Positions 24,243 to 38,621 of a DNA stretch of 64,000 nt are shown in pieces. The notes under the pieces are model-generated. The model saw only the letters and a list, made by a program, of their open reading frames with translations. It was not told the origin of the DNA and ran no database searches. Origin of the DNA: Cyprinodon diabolis (taxonomy: Eukaryota; Chordata; Actinopteri; Cyprinodontiformes; Cyprinodontidae); NCBI GenBank assembly GCA_030533445.1, contig CM060078.1:26978091-27042090 (forward strand), written 5' to 3'. Both the position numbers and the translations under genes were made by a program. The stretch's first letter is position 1. Each line of letters opens with the position of its first letter.

Positions 24243-26639
24243 GATTATTCTTATAGGCAACATTTCCCCATACTTTTTAAAATGCTATTTGGCTCAAACA
24301 TCTCAACATCGAACTTGATATCCTTGTATCACACAGTGAGATATACTCTGTGAATAATATCAAGTTATACTCTTTGATAGCATGAAAAAAAATTGTATGC
24401 TTGTAGTTTGTTGAAGCCTGCACCCCAGGATAAAGGAAAAAGAACATATCCTTTCTGCTGGGAAATGCATCTGGACCACTGAATCTTAAACCAAAAAATA
24501 AATCACCTGTGGGTCTGGATCATTTAATCTAAACCCTACACAGACCTACCCTCATGGATGAAAGAATGCCAAAGAGGAGAGGGGTGAAACGCTTTTTATT
24601 GAAACTCAGAAAGGGAAAGGAAAGCTTTATGTTTTTATGTTCTGAAGGGTGTATTGTCTTTTGACAGTAAAACTGTGTAGTCAAACCCGTCACATTTTAA
24701 GACACCATTTTTTCCTATCATCAGCACCAAAGTTAGACTTGAAAGGGGCCAGATTTCCTGTTTAGAGCTTTGCTTGTGCCCAATGTGCTTTTAATTTTGC
24801 TGCTGAAGCACATATGGTAGCCATCAATCCAACTATATTTGGAGGTAAGTATCATTCACAACTCCTTGGAGCACAACGAGTACACATATTTGTGTCTTCA
24901 CGTTCTGTTTAGTACTGTTTTCCAAACTCACATAATTAAAGATTTCTTGACTCAACGCTCGTTCTTTTAGCATTTTATTTTTTTCCTCACATGGAAAAGA
25001 GATTATGAACTACAGTCCACAAAATACCGTTCTCTTTTCCATGATATGGTTTATGCTTGCCTGTTTTGCCTTTTACCTAAAGTGGTTGGTTTATTGTGAG
25101 GATTTATGTATGGACAGATTTTTAATTGAACCTCATTTCTTTCACCAATTCATTTAAATATTTTGCCTGAATCTTATTCTGGTTTTTACTCTTAAAGAAA
25201 TAATTTTGTATTTGTATGCCCAACCCAAAATGTTAGTTTATCTCTCAATTTTGGTTATGAATTGTGTTAAGGTTCGGGTCTGGAGGGGGGCAGTTACTCC
25301 TTATAAAGTTAAAAAGATAAAAACCAACCAAAAATAATACTGAGAAGATTATAGCAACAGCGTTAAGCCTTTTGTTGTTAAAGTGGGTCAAAACATCCCC
25401 CAGATAGATCGCAAGTTCTAAATTGAAGCATCTTATAAAAACAGCAGTGAAATTATAAAACGGCTTATGTAAATAAAAATCATTTAGGGGAAACAATACA
25501 TAAAGAAATATCCCAGGAAATAAACATTTCTTTCTTCTTATTTGCATGCAAACACAAAGAAAATCACAAGTCGTTACTGCAACTGAAGAAAAAAATGAAA
25601 CTGAAATCAGAGCCGAAGAGAAACCCTTATAACTCTGGTATAATATCACATTAATCTAAATAGATTTGCAGTAAGTGTGGTAACATAATTTTACTTACCA
25701 GAAAATATAACATAAATCAGATTTATGGATTGTCCATATATCGAGTTGTCATATATGGACAAGAGAAAATGGCAAATATTTTGTATGTGTTGTTTGAAGC
25801 CGATCTTTCTAAATTTAACCCGGGGAAGTTATCTACTGAAATTTAGGGTATAGTTAATGTTTTGGGGGAAATACTAGGATTCCTCCAAGGCTTGTTTTCA
25901 GTTGTAGACCAGCGGTTTTAGCTCTTCTGTTTTTAGTTCACATGCAGTCTACTAATTTTTTATAAGGCTGAGATGGAAGGTGAAGCAGACACCATAATCC
26001 TGGACCGGACTCCAGGGATTAGTTTGGGATTGTCTGGCCAGCACAGTGGGAGCAGATTGAGGCTGTTTTCTCACACATAACACCATAGAGAGCAGGAGGC
26101 GTTTTATTAAACTGCAGCATGATTGGTTTATTTGGGGTAGAGTCTTTACAAGATTTCATGTGTCATTACCCAGACTGTTTGGACTTTAAGTTTAAGGTAA
26201 TTGGATTCCCAGTGCTCAAACATATGTGGCCATAAAAATCTACTTTATGTCCTGTGGTCTCAGTACAAAAGCTGCACTCTTCTGCAGGTAACCCTTCTTT
26301 ACTTGGATGTCAGTTTACTCTGCTCATTATATCTGTTTTTCATGACCCACCCCTTTGCATCAAAATAAAGTTAAGTATCAGGAATGATGGAATCATAATA
26401 GTGACAGAATCAATGAATATCACAGGAATCGTAACTTGAAAGTAGAAGAATCATATCCTTTCACCAGCAATAGTGTGTATCCAATATTATTTATTCTAGA
26501 TATAAGAATTAATTTCCAATGGCATGATGCAGAGCTTCTTTTTTAGCAACTGTTGTGACTCTTGGTTAACAGCCTTGGAGTTTCAGGAAACAGAAACTGC
26601 CTTTTTAAGGTTAGTATGCTCTGAAAATGCTGTTGAAAA
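24243..26639. other. Non-coding DNA, nothing recognised
   Basis: No gene supported. The 134-codon minus-strand frame at 25245-25649 is hydrophobic but shows no family motif, and it lies in ordinary AT-rich sequence. Confidence 0.4.
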
Positions 26640-27440
26640 CAAATCTACTTGCACAACTTGCAGAACTACAGGCCCATCTCAGACCTCACCTTCATCAGTA
26701 AGGTAATTGAAAAGCTTTGTTTCAACAGTTAAGCAACTTCTTAATGACTAGCCTCTTAAAAATCTATCAGTGAGCTTCTAAACTCTGTCATAGAGACTGC
26801 TCTTATAAAGGGTCTCAATGAAATCTGTATAAACGCAGTTTGGAAGAACCACAATGCAGGTGTTATCGATCCTTAGTGCTCCATTTCTAATACACAATCA
26901 ACTGGTTTGAATACTATTGAAAGGACAGAGTTTTTTGATGGCTGGTCTGGAGGCTGGTTAAATAGAGGCTGAAGCAGGTGGAATTTTATGAACGTTAATG
27001 AGAACTGGGCAGAGATAAGCAGGTGAGTGAAATGAGTAATCAGAGCAGACATCGCTGTCAATATCATGACCTTAATGTCTCAGCAAGTTCTAAGAAAAAA
27101 ACAAATTGTGCATTCATCTTTGGCAGAACTGAGGTCTGCCTAATATGTCCATTAGGCAGCTGAACCTGATACAGAATTCTGCTGCCCATGTCCTGACTAA
27201 AACTAAGAAAGTAGAGCACATCAGCTAAATTCTACTGTCCTTACCCTGTGTCTTAAAGAATAGACTTTAAACACTTCTGTTAAGCTATAAATCACTGAAT
27301 GACTTGGCACCAAAATACGTCACAGATTTGTTGTCATTGGATCAACCCCCCCAGACCACTCAGGTCTTCTAAACCTTTACTCTGCCTATCCAGAATTAGA
27401 AAAAAATATGGAGTCGCAGCTTTTAGTTTGTTTTCTTCAA
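26640..27440 (+). mobile_element. L2-type LINE relic interrupted by an LTR fragment
   Basis: Translation of 26660-26735 gives LQNYRPISDLTFISKVIEKL, and 26785-26820 continues NSVIETALIKGLN. After an interruption, 27150-27345 gives IRQLNLIQNSAAHVLTKTKK, VEHIS and SYKSLNDLAPKYVTDLL. These are the finger and C-terminal segments of L2-like LINE polymerases in the right order, with stops and frameshifts. The interruption at about 26915-27070 matches the right part of the LTR at 55184-55818. Confidence 0.7.
26915..27070 (+). repeat. Partial LTR (right part) of the 55184 family
   Basis: Blocks GGCTGGTCTGGAGGCTGG, TAGAGGCTGAAGCAGGTGG, AATGAGAACTGGGCAGAGAT and TATCATGAC align in order with the last ~150 bp of the solo LTR at 55184-55818. 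The left part is missing. Confidence 0.65.
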
Positions 27441-29087
27441 AGTAACTCACAGAAAACTGTAAACGTGCAAAAACACCAAATTAATTTAAACCCAGCTTAA
27501 AAACACATTTGTGTAGAGTGGCCTTTGACTGTGCTATTAAAACATTTTGGTTTAAGTTGGAAGTCCAACTTTCTTACATTTAATTATAAATCATTTGTGT
27601 GTGGGTGTTTTACAATAACCCAAAGCAGTATGAATTGGCTTGCTTTGGCAACTGCTGAGATGTGCCAGTGTGAAAAGACAGTCAAAAATTACACTCCAAA
27701 CTTGCTTGTATTGATTTAAAGCCAAGATGGAAATTTTCAAAGTAATCATATATTTTCAAACTTTCAATACTAAAAGGCAAATATAAATCTAATCATCCCA
27801 TTGGGTAAAGGTCTACATTAGTTTAAATCTGCTTAATTTATGCAGTCATTTCAGGAGAAGAGCAATTTAGGGGTTGAGCCCTAAAGTCTTGAGGTTTTAT
27901 TTGTTCACCCAGCCATAGACAAGCAGCTTAGTAAGACTTATTTGTCTTTGGTTTTTGCTTAATACAGATCATTTCTGCATTAAATAGTATGTTTGGTCAC
28001 CTTACTTAAATCAGAAATAGGTTCAGTGCCATTTCTCCTTTGCCCATTTCATGTACTGACCCATCAGCATTAAACAATTTTGAGAAGATAGTTGGAGGAC
28101 TACAGTGCTGGACCCACCAGCAGCCGATATCAGCAAAAATAAATTTGTAAAAAGACATTATCTTAATCAATACAGATCTGTTTCAGCTATTGCTACCCTA
28201 AAAAAATATCAATTGGAAATAAATTATCCAAACTAAATATTCCCAGCTCGCTCTTTTTCTTTTACATCTAGTTGTGTTAGTAAGTAAATGTTATTTGCTG
28301 ATGCTGAAAAAGTTACTTCTCTATGAAATAACAATAGCACGTTTTAAGTGTATTTCATGGAAGCAGACTTCTGCCTTTATTGTTTTTTTGACCTGAAAGA
28401 GATGAACTGAAACTCAGTTCAGGATCACAAACTTACTATCAACAACAATTACCTTTTTTTTCACAACAGTTGCACAAAATTACTGTCCTTTCGAATTTTA
28501 AAGCAAGGTATAACTTTAACTGATGTAGAATAAATGAAGATATAGTCAGACAATCAGCTATCTATCCAAGCAGTGAACCATGTGTCGAATGACCATTTAA
28601 CCAAAGCGATGATAGAGTAAGTTACCAGACATTTAACAGCTGATCCAACAATTTATTTAAAAAAAGGCAAGTCATCTGTTCAATCTGACTCTTAAATACT
28701 TTAATTTTGTTCTACGGACGTAAGATGATAGCTCAAAATGTTTTGGACTGAATTGTAACCTCTCCCAAATCTCAATGTCTTAAAGTAGGCTTTAATTAGA
28801 TGTTTTATGTTTATTAACGATGTTCTAAATGTGGACTTTAAATTTTTGTAAATTAGCTTTCTTTTAACTAGCAAAAAGTTGTGATGTTTCGTTGTTTGTT
28901 AGTCATATTTATTTGAGCCTCTGCGCCCTATATTTCTAATCAGTCAAAGTTGATATGCAAATAAGTATTGTTATTTGATTGGTTATACATTTAAACTTGT
29001 ACTCCATTATTACTTCCTGTGTTATTTCTCTCTTTTGTTTATTGTTGCTAATATATGACAGGAAAGAAAAACTATCTCTGTCTTTTT
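27441..29087. other. Non-coding DNA, nothing recognised
   Basis: AT-rich; no supported feature. Confidence 0.4.
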
Positions 29088-29450
29088 TGTCAAGGCTCAG
29101 AAAAGAAGACCTAGTATTCAAGGCAAGACAGACCGTTAGATTACTGAAAAAGGGTTATTTTAAATAACGAGGGATTGGCAGCGGCAGCTAGGGCATCTAA
29201 AGCAGGTACTTCTGCAGGAGTGAACAACAGATTAGTGACCACGATAATCTGATGGAGGATGATTATGAACGTGTGAGTCACTAACCTGGTATAATAGTTC
29301 AGACGAGCCCAGAGAGCTAGATTGATTCCAGCCGATTAGCTGCAAAGAAGACGTGGCGAGCGCCACCCAGAGAGTCCCAGACGCGGCAGACCCAGAGGAT
29401 GAACACGAGCAGGAGATCGGGAAGAAGAGCATGATGATCTTCTCTGGAGT
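29088..29450 (+). repeat. Partial LTR (left part) of the 55184 family
   Basis: It begins TGTCAAGGCTCAGAAA, like the left end TGTCAGGCTCAGAAA of the solo LTR at 55184. It continues with CATTCAAGGCA-type and GGCGAGCGCCACCCAGAGAG blocks that align to 55215-55350. The right part of the LTR is absent or has diverged beyond recognition. Confidence 0.6.
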
Positions 29451-32400
29451 TCTCTACAAATGCTTGGTCTTATCCCTCAAGAGAGCTTCAACCTGAAGGT
29501 TTAAAGCACAGTAATAAAGGAAATACTACTCTACACAAAAGTTTAATTTGGGGGATAGAATTTTACCTTAGTAATTCTACCGATCATTTCAAGTTTGCTT
29601 GATATAATTAATTTATTCATCAATTAAAATGTTATAATTGAAGGTTAGTTAAGGTGCAATTTGAGTTGGGTATACTTTTTCAGCTTAACTTTCACATGCG
29701 GGTGCATCCTGTGTGCTCAAATATCTACTGCTCAGCAAATTACACCACAAATGTTGCTCAGAGTTGATTTTCCAACAGGTCGCTATGCTATCATTGTATG
29801 TGTGCTTATGTGTTTGAAGTAAGATTACATCTGCTGATAGTTAAAGGAGTGCTTGCACATGTTGCACAGCTAAGCCAACCTTTGTGTTTCAATGCCTTCC
29901 TCCTCACCACATCACACAGCCATAGTTGTTTCTTCTGTGAATATGGGTCTTCACATCTTGTTTTCTGGAGAAGTTTCATCTGAGTTTCGTAGGATGAGTG
30001 GCCTCCAAGGGAGCAAGGAGACGGAAGTTCTCTCAAAGATCTGCGCAGGCCACTATGGTAATTACAACATCCACCTACTTGCCTGCAAAACTCATACAAG
30101 ACCAGATGCATGGTATTATTGTGTATCGGACACCCACCAAGGATAGCTAAAGGTGAGACAATGAGAAAGGAAATTACAGCCCTTGTATTTCGGCGACCTC
30201 ACATCTAGCAACTGCATGCGTCACTGCTACTGTATAACAAACACTTATTATGCTTAAGAGCCACGACTCAAACCCCCATGTAAGCCTGTTCAAAGCCCTG
30301 GAAACGCTGGTTTTGCAGTGACACGTCTTCGCCTGCCAGACACAAAGCCAACAGCCTGCATCATAAAGTCCCCCCCTGCCTTGTTGTTACTAACAACACA
30401 CTGAGGATACAAAGAAATATTTCAATTGAGCTTTTTTACTTCTTGTTACATGTCTACTTTCTCTTTACTGTTAGAGTTTAATAAACAAACCTTTTGAGTC
30501 AGTTAAGAGTTTAATTCATGGATGCATATCTTGTGTTTCTTCGTTCTTAAGTCAACACTAAAGAAACAGAAAACTAATGGAACTTTTGATAAATAATGAA
30601 ACATTTCAAAGTGAATCCCAAATGTAAATGTCTCCATTAAGACAAAACCCTTTAAAGTTACAAACTTCTAAGCGTGGTTAGTCTCTCAAGCCTGAATCCT
30701 ATCACCCCCTGTTGGAAACGTGATGCAAAATCGCTGTACCCTCTCAAGTTTTTTTTTTCTTTCCACAGGAAACTTTCTCACCATTCTTCTGTCCTCCCCC
30801 CATGTTGTGTTTATTCTCCTCCCCATGTGCTTCCTAAATGTGTGGCTCACATGATTGGATGAAGAGGGTAGAAAGTTGGCCAATAGCAGGGCAGTTACCA
30901 GGCAGCCAGAGCCTTGTTTGGAGGCTGGCTGGAGGCTCACACAGCTGTTTCATTGAAAAGCAACAGGACATAATAACAAGGGCCCCTCACCATGCACACA
31001 TGGGGGGCTAAATCACACAAAGACATGCACAGAGGACTTCATGCAAACAAAGAAAAGTTATCTGCACGACTTCAATCGGATTTCTATGAATTTAAATTAA
31101 GATATTTCATAAATTTGAGTAGAGTATACGCTAATAAACATGTTTTTCCACTAAGTTTTCATCAGTTTGAATTAATTCATTAAATCTTTTTGTTTGTCTG
31201 TTTTTTCTAGTTGTTTTGGTTAAAACTTGTGTTTTATTTGGAAAAAGTTTGCACTTTAAAGATCTAGAGACTAACTGTGTTTGTTTGTTTAATAAACTGT
31301 AAAACAAATTTAAAAGAGTAAGAGCAAAATCCAACTGCATAGTCTTTGTCAGCCCATGTGTGTTAACGGTGAGTTTTTTTTTGCCTTACACGAATAAAAA
31401 CACCAGTTGGTAGCTGGCTCTATGAATAGGGGTTGCCAAAACAAGACACTGCAGTTGGCAGCTTCAAACTGCTTAACTCTGATAGCAGGTTTTTAAATGT
31501 TGTCAGTTTTATACTGATCCATCTGGAAGTGACTCATTATCTGACCAAGGAGTTTGACAGATATACTCAAACCCGTGTTCGTCTCCACGGCGCCTAACTG
31601 ACCACAGCTCAATCCTTGTCCTGAATAGTTTAACTAAAGATGTTTTGGACCACCTGGATGAGCTAATAGGGTGTGTATAGAGCCTGAGATCCGATAACCA
31701 CTGATTATTACACAAAATGTGGTTTAGACAAAGTTTCCAATCTATCATTACAAACTAACACTCACAGAATTTTACATTCAACTTTCCAATACACACACAT
31801 ATGGAAGAGAAGAAATATCTGGAAAAAGGTATTTTCATGTAAAAATGTGCGTTAGGATAAAACCGGTAGAACTTTCAGGAGTGTAAAAGTGTATTGTCAT
31901 TAAGGGCTCTTTGTTCAAACCAGAAAAGTAAGAAGAGTGTTTTCTCTAGTTCTTCTTTTGTACTCCTCCTTGACATACATCATTTGTAGAAGCAATGCTG
32001 ACATTAGCTCCCAACAATCAGGAACTCACCTGCAGTGCAGTCGGAAAGTATTGGTGCTTGTCTAGCTTTGTACCTATTAAGACACAATGATTAACGAACA
32101 ATGACTCAATGCTAAGGGTATACCTCTACATCTGAATGCACATGCATAAACACGAGCCAAATTTAGACGCTTAAACTTGGAAAACATAATTAGAGTGGGG
32201 GTATAGAGGTCCAAATGAGTTCTATTCATTTTGTCCTCAAAGTGATGTAAAATGAATTTGAAGAGAAATTCTGAAATTTTGAACAAATATATTACCAAGT
32301 ATTATCCAAACTCTTTGGTTAATCAGTTGTTGGCTGACAGAATGTACTTTTACTTAATAGGTCCTGACCAAATACTTAAGAAGGGTTAACTTATCAGAGC

Positions 32401-35400
32401 AGCCTAAACCAACCCAAGTCCCTTTTATACATCACTTGACATATTTCACCATTTTATTATAAAATAAATGGTAATATTTTTTCTAGTCTTAGCTGACTTC
32501 TATTGGTATATGTTTTTACTTTGAAATAACATCATTTATATAAATACATTTATTGAAAAACAGCTGAAAGTGAAGGAAGGTCATAACTTATACTAACATC
32601 AGTGTATTATTTTGTTGCTTTCTCTGTAAAACGCTAATGGACTTCTTGCTATGGGAAACATCAATTATTGGGTGTTTGTTTGGGCGATACATGTGAGTGA
32701 GTGAGTGAACAATCAATGCCTCCTGAGGGCAATGCTTTAGTTCATTTTAAAGACCAGTCTTCCAAAGTGCACAAAGAGGAAGACAAATAAAGCTTTTAAA
32801 TGTATAGTTTTCTAAATGGACATTAAAGCTGTTGTACTGTAATGTTCTGTAAAAAGTGTTTTATTCTGTCTATGCTGTGCTTCTCTACTTTTTCACTCAA
32901 TCTTTTTTGACCAGCTTGTCCAAACCAATGATTAAGGAGCTGAGAAATCCTATAGATCAGATAAGAACCATATGGCTCATCAAAACACTTCATTTTGATT
33001 TGAACCTTTGACTTCAAACACTACATGAATCCAAATGTTTTGAACTGCAGTCATCTTAAACGTACTTACAAGAAGGAATTATTTACTAAAACTAAATCAC
33101 AAGTTTAACTTCGAAGGGTTATTCTTAGCAGACTTAAATCAACATAGCTTTAGTGTATGAAATGAGCAGGATTACTGTACACCAACTATCTCTGACCAAT
33201 AAAAAGAAATGTTTTGTGATCATTCTAAAATATATTGAAATAAATATGCAAACTTACTTCTTTTTTATTTTTACTGTATGGCTTTAGGCCAAGAATCACA
33301 CATTTTTATTGTCATTTTGCAACCATAAACTCATTTTTAATGATACATCAGCATATATAATTCACAGACATGCATTAAAACACTTAGAAAATGTTGGAGC
33401 AAGCTTATGAGATTTCAAAATGTAAAAACAAGACATTTTTTTACATTGAATGAGTCATGCGGTATTCACATAAAGTGCAGCATCTGATGAGACAGTATTT
33501 GATTTAGTTTATTTGTTGCTTTGTTCATCCTGACATCCGATCAGACCAGTCTGACATTTGTCCAGAGAACATGTTTGATGTTGATTAACTGTCCTTGAAT
33601 TTAACAGGTCTCTAGAAAATACAATGTTACGTTGTAAGTGTTTGTTAATGGTTGAATACCAGATCATTTACTGTGAAAACTGCCCAAAAAAATATTTTTT
33701 TATGACACTAGATGAATTAAAGATAGATTTAATATTTTTTTATAACACTTATTCGGTGTTCTGCACATTTGTAAGTGTAAGTATCCAAGTATTCCTTCCT
33801 GGTTTGACCCCATTCCTCATATATTCATTAGTGCACAATGGTTTGCAGAGTAATCGTCATGATGAGGCAGGCCTACATCCATCTGAGACGCTGCAGACGC
33901 TCAGAACGTGAGAGACGTGTTGAGGCAACAGAAGGATGAGCGTTAGTTTGCCTTATGTGAAGCTGTGAGTCATTGGGCCTGAACAGATATAGGACTGACG
34001 CTCTCAGCCAAACAAATCGATGACAGTCTGTAACCTTTGGACTTTAGCCTTGTTAACCCCCCACTGATATATCTACCCCCAATTTTGGCTCCAAACAGAT
34101 GTGATTGTTTGGGGTATAGCCTGCTGTCTTATCATCTTGTACGTGATAGTTTATTTTATTCCCTTTGGGTTTCACTGCTTATTTTCCTTACAATTATTTT
34201 GCTTCTTGTATTATTATGCAACCCAAGAATTACCATTTTTGTGCTCTAAATTATTATTGTTATAAGGTTAACATTTATAATTTTTTCTCCTAAGGTTTGT
34301 TTTGGCAGTTTTGATATTCATGGATAGAGAAATACATAGAGACTACTGTATGAAAAACAGCTGGACAGTTGTTGTGTATCTGGGTGCACTGGAGAACAAT
34401 CACTCAACTGTAAAAGTGATTTTGCTTGAAGGCAAAAGTCCAGACAGAGAGATTTGTCTGTAAAAAGGATTTTATGAAGCTGTTCACGAGACATCAAATC
34501 CACAGAAGGGAGATAAACTGGTATTAGAAGAGATCGATGAGGATTTTTATTCAGCATGCATAAACAAACATCCAGTAGGCCCACAGTAAAAGAGACACAC
34601 TGTTGTGTTTTGGGGTTTTTTTTACGATAAAGAAGGTCTAAAAAAAACCACCCCCACTCTACTGTGTCTTTCATTCTCACACCTACTCTCCTATATATTA
34701 TATCCCCTTTGACAGGAAATGATGTGCCATAAAAGGCAATACTCCATCTTGTAAAGGGCATTTCTTTCACACTCTTCCACCTATTCACCATCCTTGTTTG
34801 TTACTTTCTTTATCAGCAGTGGTATTATTTATGTGACGCCATGCAAAAGGGTAAATAAATCTTCTGTCTTTTTTCACTGCAATGTATGCACTTAAAAGCC
34901 ATCAAAAGAAAAAACAAGGGATGTAAAAAATGAATATATACTGACCCTTTGTGGTCTGTGAAGGTACTGCAACTTTTTATATTACAGATTTCAAATATTT
35001 TGTACTCTAGATGTCAGTATTTCACTGCCTGGTTTTTGCAATCTGACCATCATTTCGTACTCCTATTCAAATAAATATAGTCTTTGTTTTTATGTGTTGT
35101 GTTTTCCTTTTGCATAATGTTCTCAGGTTATGTTAAATAAACAGTTTGTATGCACACTAGTAACTACATTCAATTCAGAGTTATAATTGAGTTCATAAAA
35201 CAAAAAGATTTCAACCTGACCCTCCATAGAAAAAAATTAAGGTAATCCAGAAGATTAAACATAGATAGATAATTTTATATATATAAAAAATAGTTTTCAC
35301 CAAACCCAGAAATCTTATAATACTTCTCTTCTACTTTCTTAATGATGGGACATTGGATTTCTAAAATGTTGAATCTGGATTTATTCAGTACTTTTTCTAT

Positions 35401-36789
35401 GAATTGTGAAATAATACCTATTTTTTCTCACTCTAAACATTTCTATTGGTAGAATTATTTATTTTTTTCACCAAGAGTTTGCTTTTGCAAGTATATTTAC
35501 TCCACTTTTTATTTCAACACATCACAAAAACTATTACAGACTGTAGATATATAAAAAACTTTCTCTTGATATTTTTTTTTTTGGCTTAATCACTAACAAA
35601 ATAAAGTTTTTGAAATTTGTTTTTATTTCCAAAATTTTTTAATCCCAGGTGGAAATTAGGCTGGAAAATAAAAAACTCAGGCCAGATGTGCACGAAAGGA
35701 CAAACACTAGACTAGAAGTTATTTATTTAATTATTATCATTTTGTTTGAAAAATATATCAATATTTCAGAATATGAATTCATGAAATTTTACAATTTTAT
35801 CATTTAAGGTCAAACTTTTATTTCAAAATAAGTTCAAAGGTCCAGAACAGATAACGGCGAATTGAATTCTTTTTAGCAAACTTGCTTTCTAATAACATGC
35901 AAAGAAGCACAAAATGTGTTTGTGACCCCATACTGTTCTAATTTTAAGTATAATGTCCACTAAAATAGGGAATTTATGCTTAAACTTGAACAAAATTTCT
36001 TTCTTAACCCACATTAAACAAACTAAACAAACATATAATTTTGGCTGAACAATCTTAATTTCTTTTTAAACTGTAATAACATGCTCAGAACATATTTTTA
36101 TTTAGTTTTATCCACTGGAATGTATTTACGGTAATTTTTTTCTATTTTTTTACTGTTTCAGAATTTAAAAAGCTGATATTATATCTACACACGTGATCTT
36201 AAATGTGTAGTAAAGTCATAAAGACATAGGAAAAACATCATTACATAGGTTTATGCTCAACATCTTTACTCTGCATGTTTCTCACAAGATTTGATATGCT
36301 CACATTAGCATAATTCCTCTGTGTTTTTGTGTGACTTATTGATCATTTCTCTGCATTTTTTGTTGTTGTTTTTTTATTTATTTTTTTACAACTGATTACA
36401 CTATTATAGAAGCATGCATCCAAGTCTTAGCCTTATGGCTTAATTTAGTCACTTTGACATTTGAACTATTTGAAATAAACCTTAAGATTGAAAGTAAGAA
36501 AAAAATTTATGCAAATATGTGTTTTCAGTATTTTATCACACTTAATAAAATGCAGTTGAAATGATCTTAATGAAGTGTTTTTGTTTTCAAAAACCTGCTG
36601 GATTTCTTTAAAAAAAAAAACTTTTTTAACAGGTCTATTAGTTTGATTTGATTAAACTGATTCTGTAAAGGAGCTTAAGAAAATATAATGTTTATTGGGG
36701 ATTATATGGATAAATCAAATAAAGTTGTTAGCACTTATATCACAAGGAATTAAAATCGATTATTAAGTACATTTCTTTTTAAACACCTT
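29451..36789. other. Long non-coding stretch
   Basis: 7.3 kb in which I see no gene. It becomes very AT-rich from 34.9 kb onward. The longest frame, 157 codons on the minus strand at 34318-34791, has no recognisable domain and lacks evidence of splicing or coding bias. Conserved regulatory elements of the downstream gene could lie here but cannot be recognised from sequence alone. Confidence 0.4.
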
Positions 36790-37340
36790 AATAAGAAGTG
36801 GGTAGTAACTAGTTACATTTACTGGAGTAACTTTTAGAAAAAAAAAAAATTTTGGAATTTTACTTTCCTTTTTACTGTTACATCAGTAATACTCGTGTGA
36901 AAGTTCTCTTATTTGAATATATTTGCAGATTACCCAACACAACTAACCTGAGCTACTCAGAGATCAGGTGAAAATACAGTAAACAGTAGATAAGTCCTTT
37001 ATCCTTTCCTTTTATATATGTATTAGCTACAGTAAAGATTGTTTTTATAAGTTTATGCCAAGAAAATGTATGTGAAAAAAGTGTTTTTCTACACAAATCT
37101 GTTATGTGGTAATTATTACTCACTATTTATTTGTATTTTGTATTACATTTTATTTTATACATTGAAATTAAATAAAAAATTATGCAAATAACATAATTTT
37201 AAACATTTAATAACATGCTAGGAGCCAACAACTGCTTGGTAGTTAGAAGGCCATCTTATCCAGTACTTTTTTACTCTTACTTGAGTACTTTCCTGGATTA
37301 TTACTTTCTACTTTTACTCGATTAACATTTTGGGCAGTTT
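36790..37340. repeat. Interspersed repeat (GGGTAGTAACTAGTTACATTT-type)
   Basis: Left block GGGTAGTAACTAGTTACAT then GGAGTAACTTTTAG at 36798-36838. A right block at 37260-37325 carries TTACTTGAGTACTTTCCTGG and CTACTTTTACTCGATTA. This layout is that of a very widespread fish repeat built around TTACTTGAGTA motifs. The middle has diverged. Confidence 0.5.
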
Positions 37341-38551
37341 ATCTTCTGACTTGGTGCATCATCTTTAGGGCTTGATTCAAAATTCTGTCATTTATAGAAA
37401 AGGCGCTCTGCTCTTTAAATCTGCACATAATTCGCTGCAGGCTAAATGCATGTGTAACGGTCTTTACAAGTGATGAAGCTTTCCTCCTATTACAATAAGA
37501 ATTAATCCAAACAACCAAAACAGCAAACCTATATTTATTTTGCTGAATGTCATATTTTTAGGACTTAATAATATAAAGCAGATTTTAACATAAAGGTCAA
37601 AGGCCAAGCAGTTACCATGAGCTTCTTGTTACCTTAACATAATGACTGAGAAGCTATTTCTCTCCCGTGGTGGAACAAATAGCATGCACTGTAAAAGCCA
37701 GCTGCCACCTCTGACCCCTCTTCCTTAAGTTAACTTCTTCCTGCTATTGATCACTGGGATTCCTCTGATGTTGAGAGTACGTGTTAGAATTCCCTTCCAG
37801 ATAAAGGTATTCCAGAAGTCATTATCCACAGCTGCCTCAGAGCTTATGTGTGAAAATCCCTCATACAGAAAAGGGCCTTGAAATGGATTGTTTAAGCCAG
37901 TAATGGTTGGTTTGGCTGTACTTATAGTCTTTAACTTTCACAGATTAAGGATTAATTAATTGACAAAGTTAATGAAAGAACAGACTCCAACATAGGAGGT
38001 CTAACTCATGCAAGGTAAGTGCATAAGTTAAATACTGGTAACATTAATTACTCAAATTAAAGGAAACAAGATTGATGCTGTAGCAGGTAAATCATTTAAA
38101 ATATAATTTGAACATTTTAAAAGGGTGAAAACGATTCACACAATTCTGGTATTAATGTTTGAGGCACATTAGAAAATCAGCAAAAATTTCTTTTTTTTTT
38201 ACTATGTCATAAAAAAAATTCAATCATGTTACATAAATTAAACACATAACAAATGGTATATTAAAATATTTTAAATGTAAATTATGGTCAGTAAATTATT
38301 TTATAAATTGATTTGAGAAAAACATTTTTTATAGTATTCTATATTTTACAAACTGAACAAAACAAAAAATGCCAGATGGAAACATCAACTCAACATGCAT
38401 TCATCTTTTATATCCTGATTTATAATTTCTTGAAGGTCTGCTGATGACTTGAAAAGCTTTTAGCGCTTAGGAAACAAAATGACTGTTCTTAAAATACTGA
38501 AATTATATACAGCACAAGTTGTTCTAATAAACGTCTTCCCATTTCTCACAG
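37341..38551. other. Presumed upstream flank or first intron of the ECM2-like gene
   Basis: No repeat or coding sequence recognised. The polypyrimidine tract and AG ending at 38551 look like a splice acceptor. If so, a non-coding first exon and the promoter lie in this stretch or further upstream; I could not identify them. Confidence 0.4.
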
Positions 38552-38621
38552 AAAATGCAATTGAATACACTTTTGCTCCTATTCTTCACTGTTTCTGGAT
38601 TTTCTAAGGCATTAAAGGAAG
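38552..38621 (+). CDS. ecm2: ECM2-like gene, first coding exon (signal peptide)
   Basis: The exon is preceded by a pyrimidine-rich tract ending TTTCTCACAG at 38551, so the start codon (38555) sits only three bases into the exon and a 5' non-coding exon is likely. It encodes 22 residues plus one base, including the whole signal peptide. The donor is GAAG|GTAAGT at 38621/38622. Confidence 0.85.

Noticed and set aside
25245..25649. 134-codon hydrophobic minus-strand frame
   Set aside because: Phe/Leu-rich because of A/T-rich sequence; no family resemblance or signal of selection visible.
34318..34791. 157-codon minus-strand frame
   Set aside because: No recognisable motif, no splice context, mixed composition without clear coding bias. 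It is the longest of many frames in a 7-kb stretch, so chance is plausible. It should be searched once against fish proteins.
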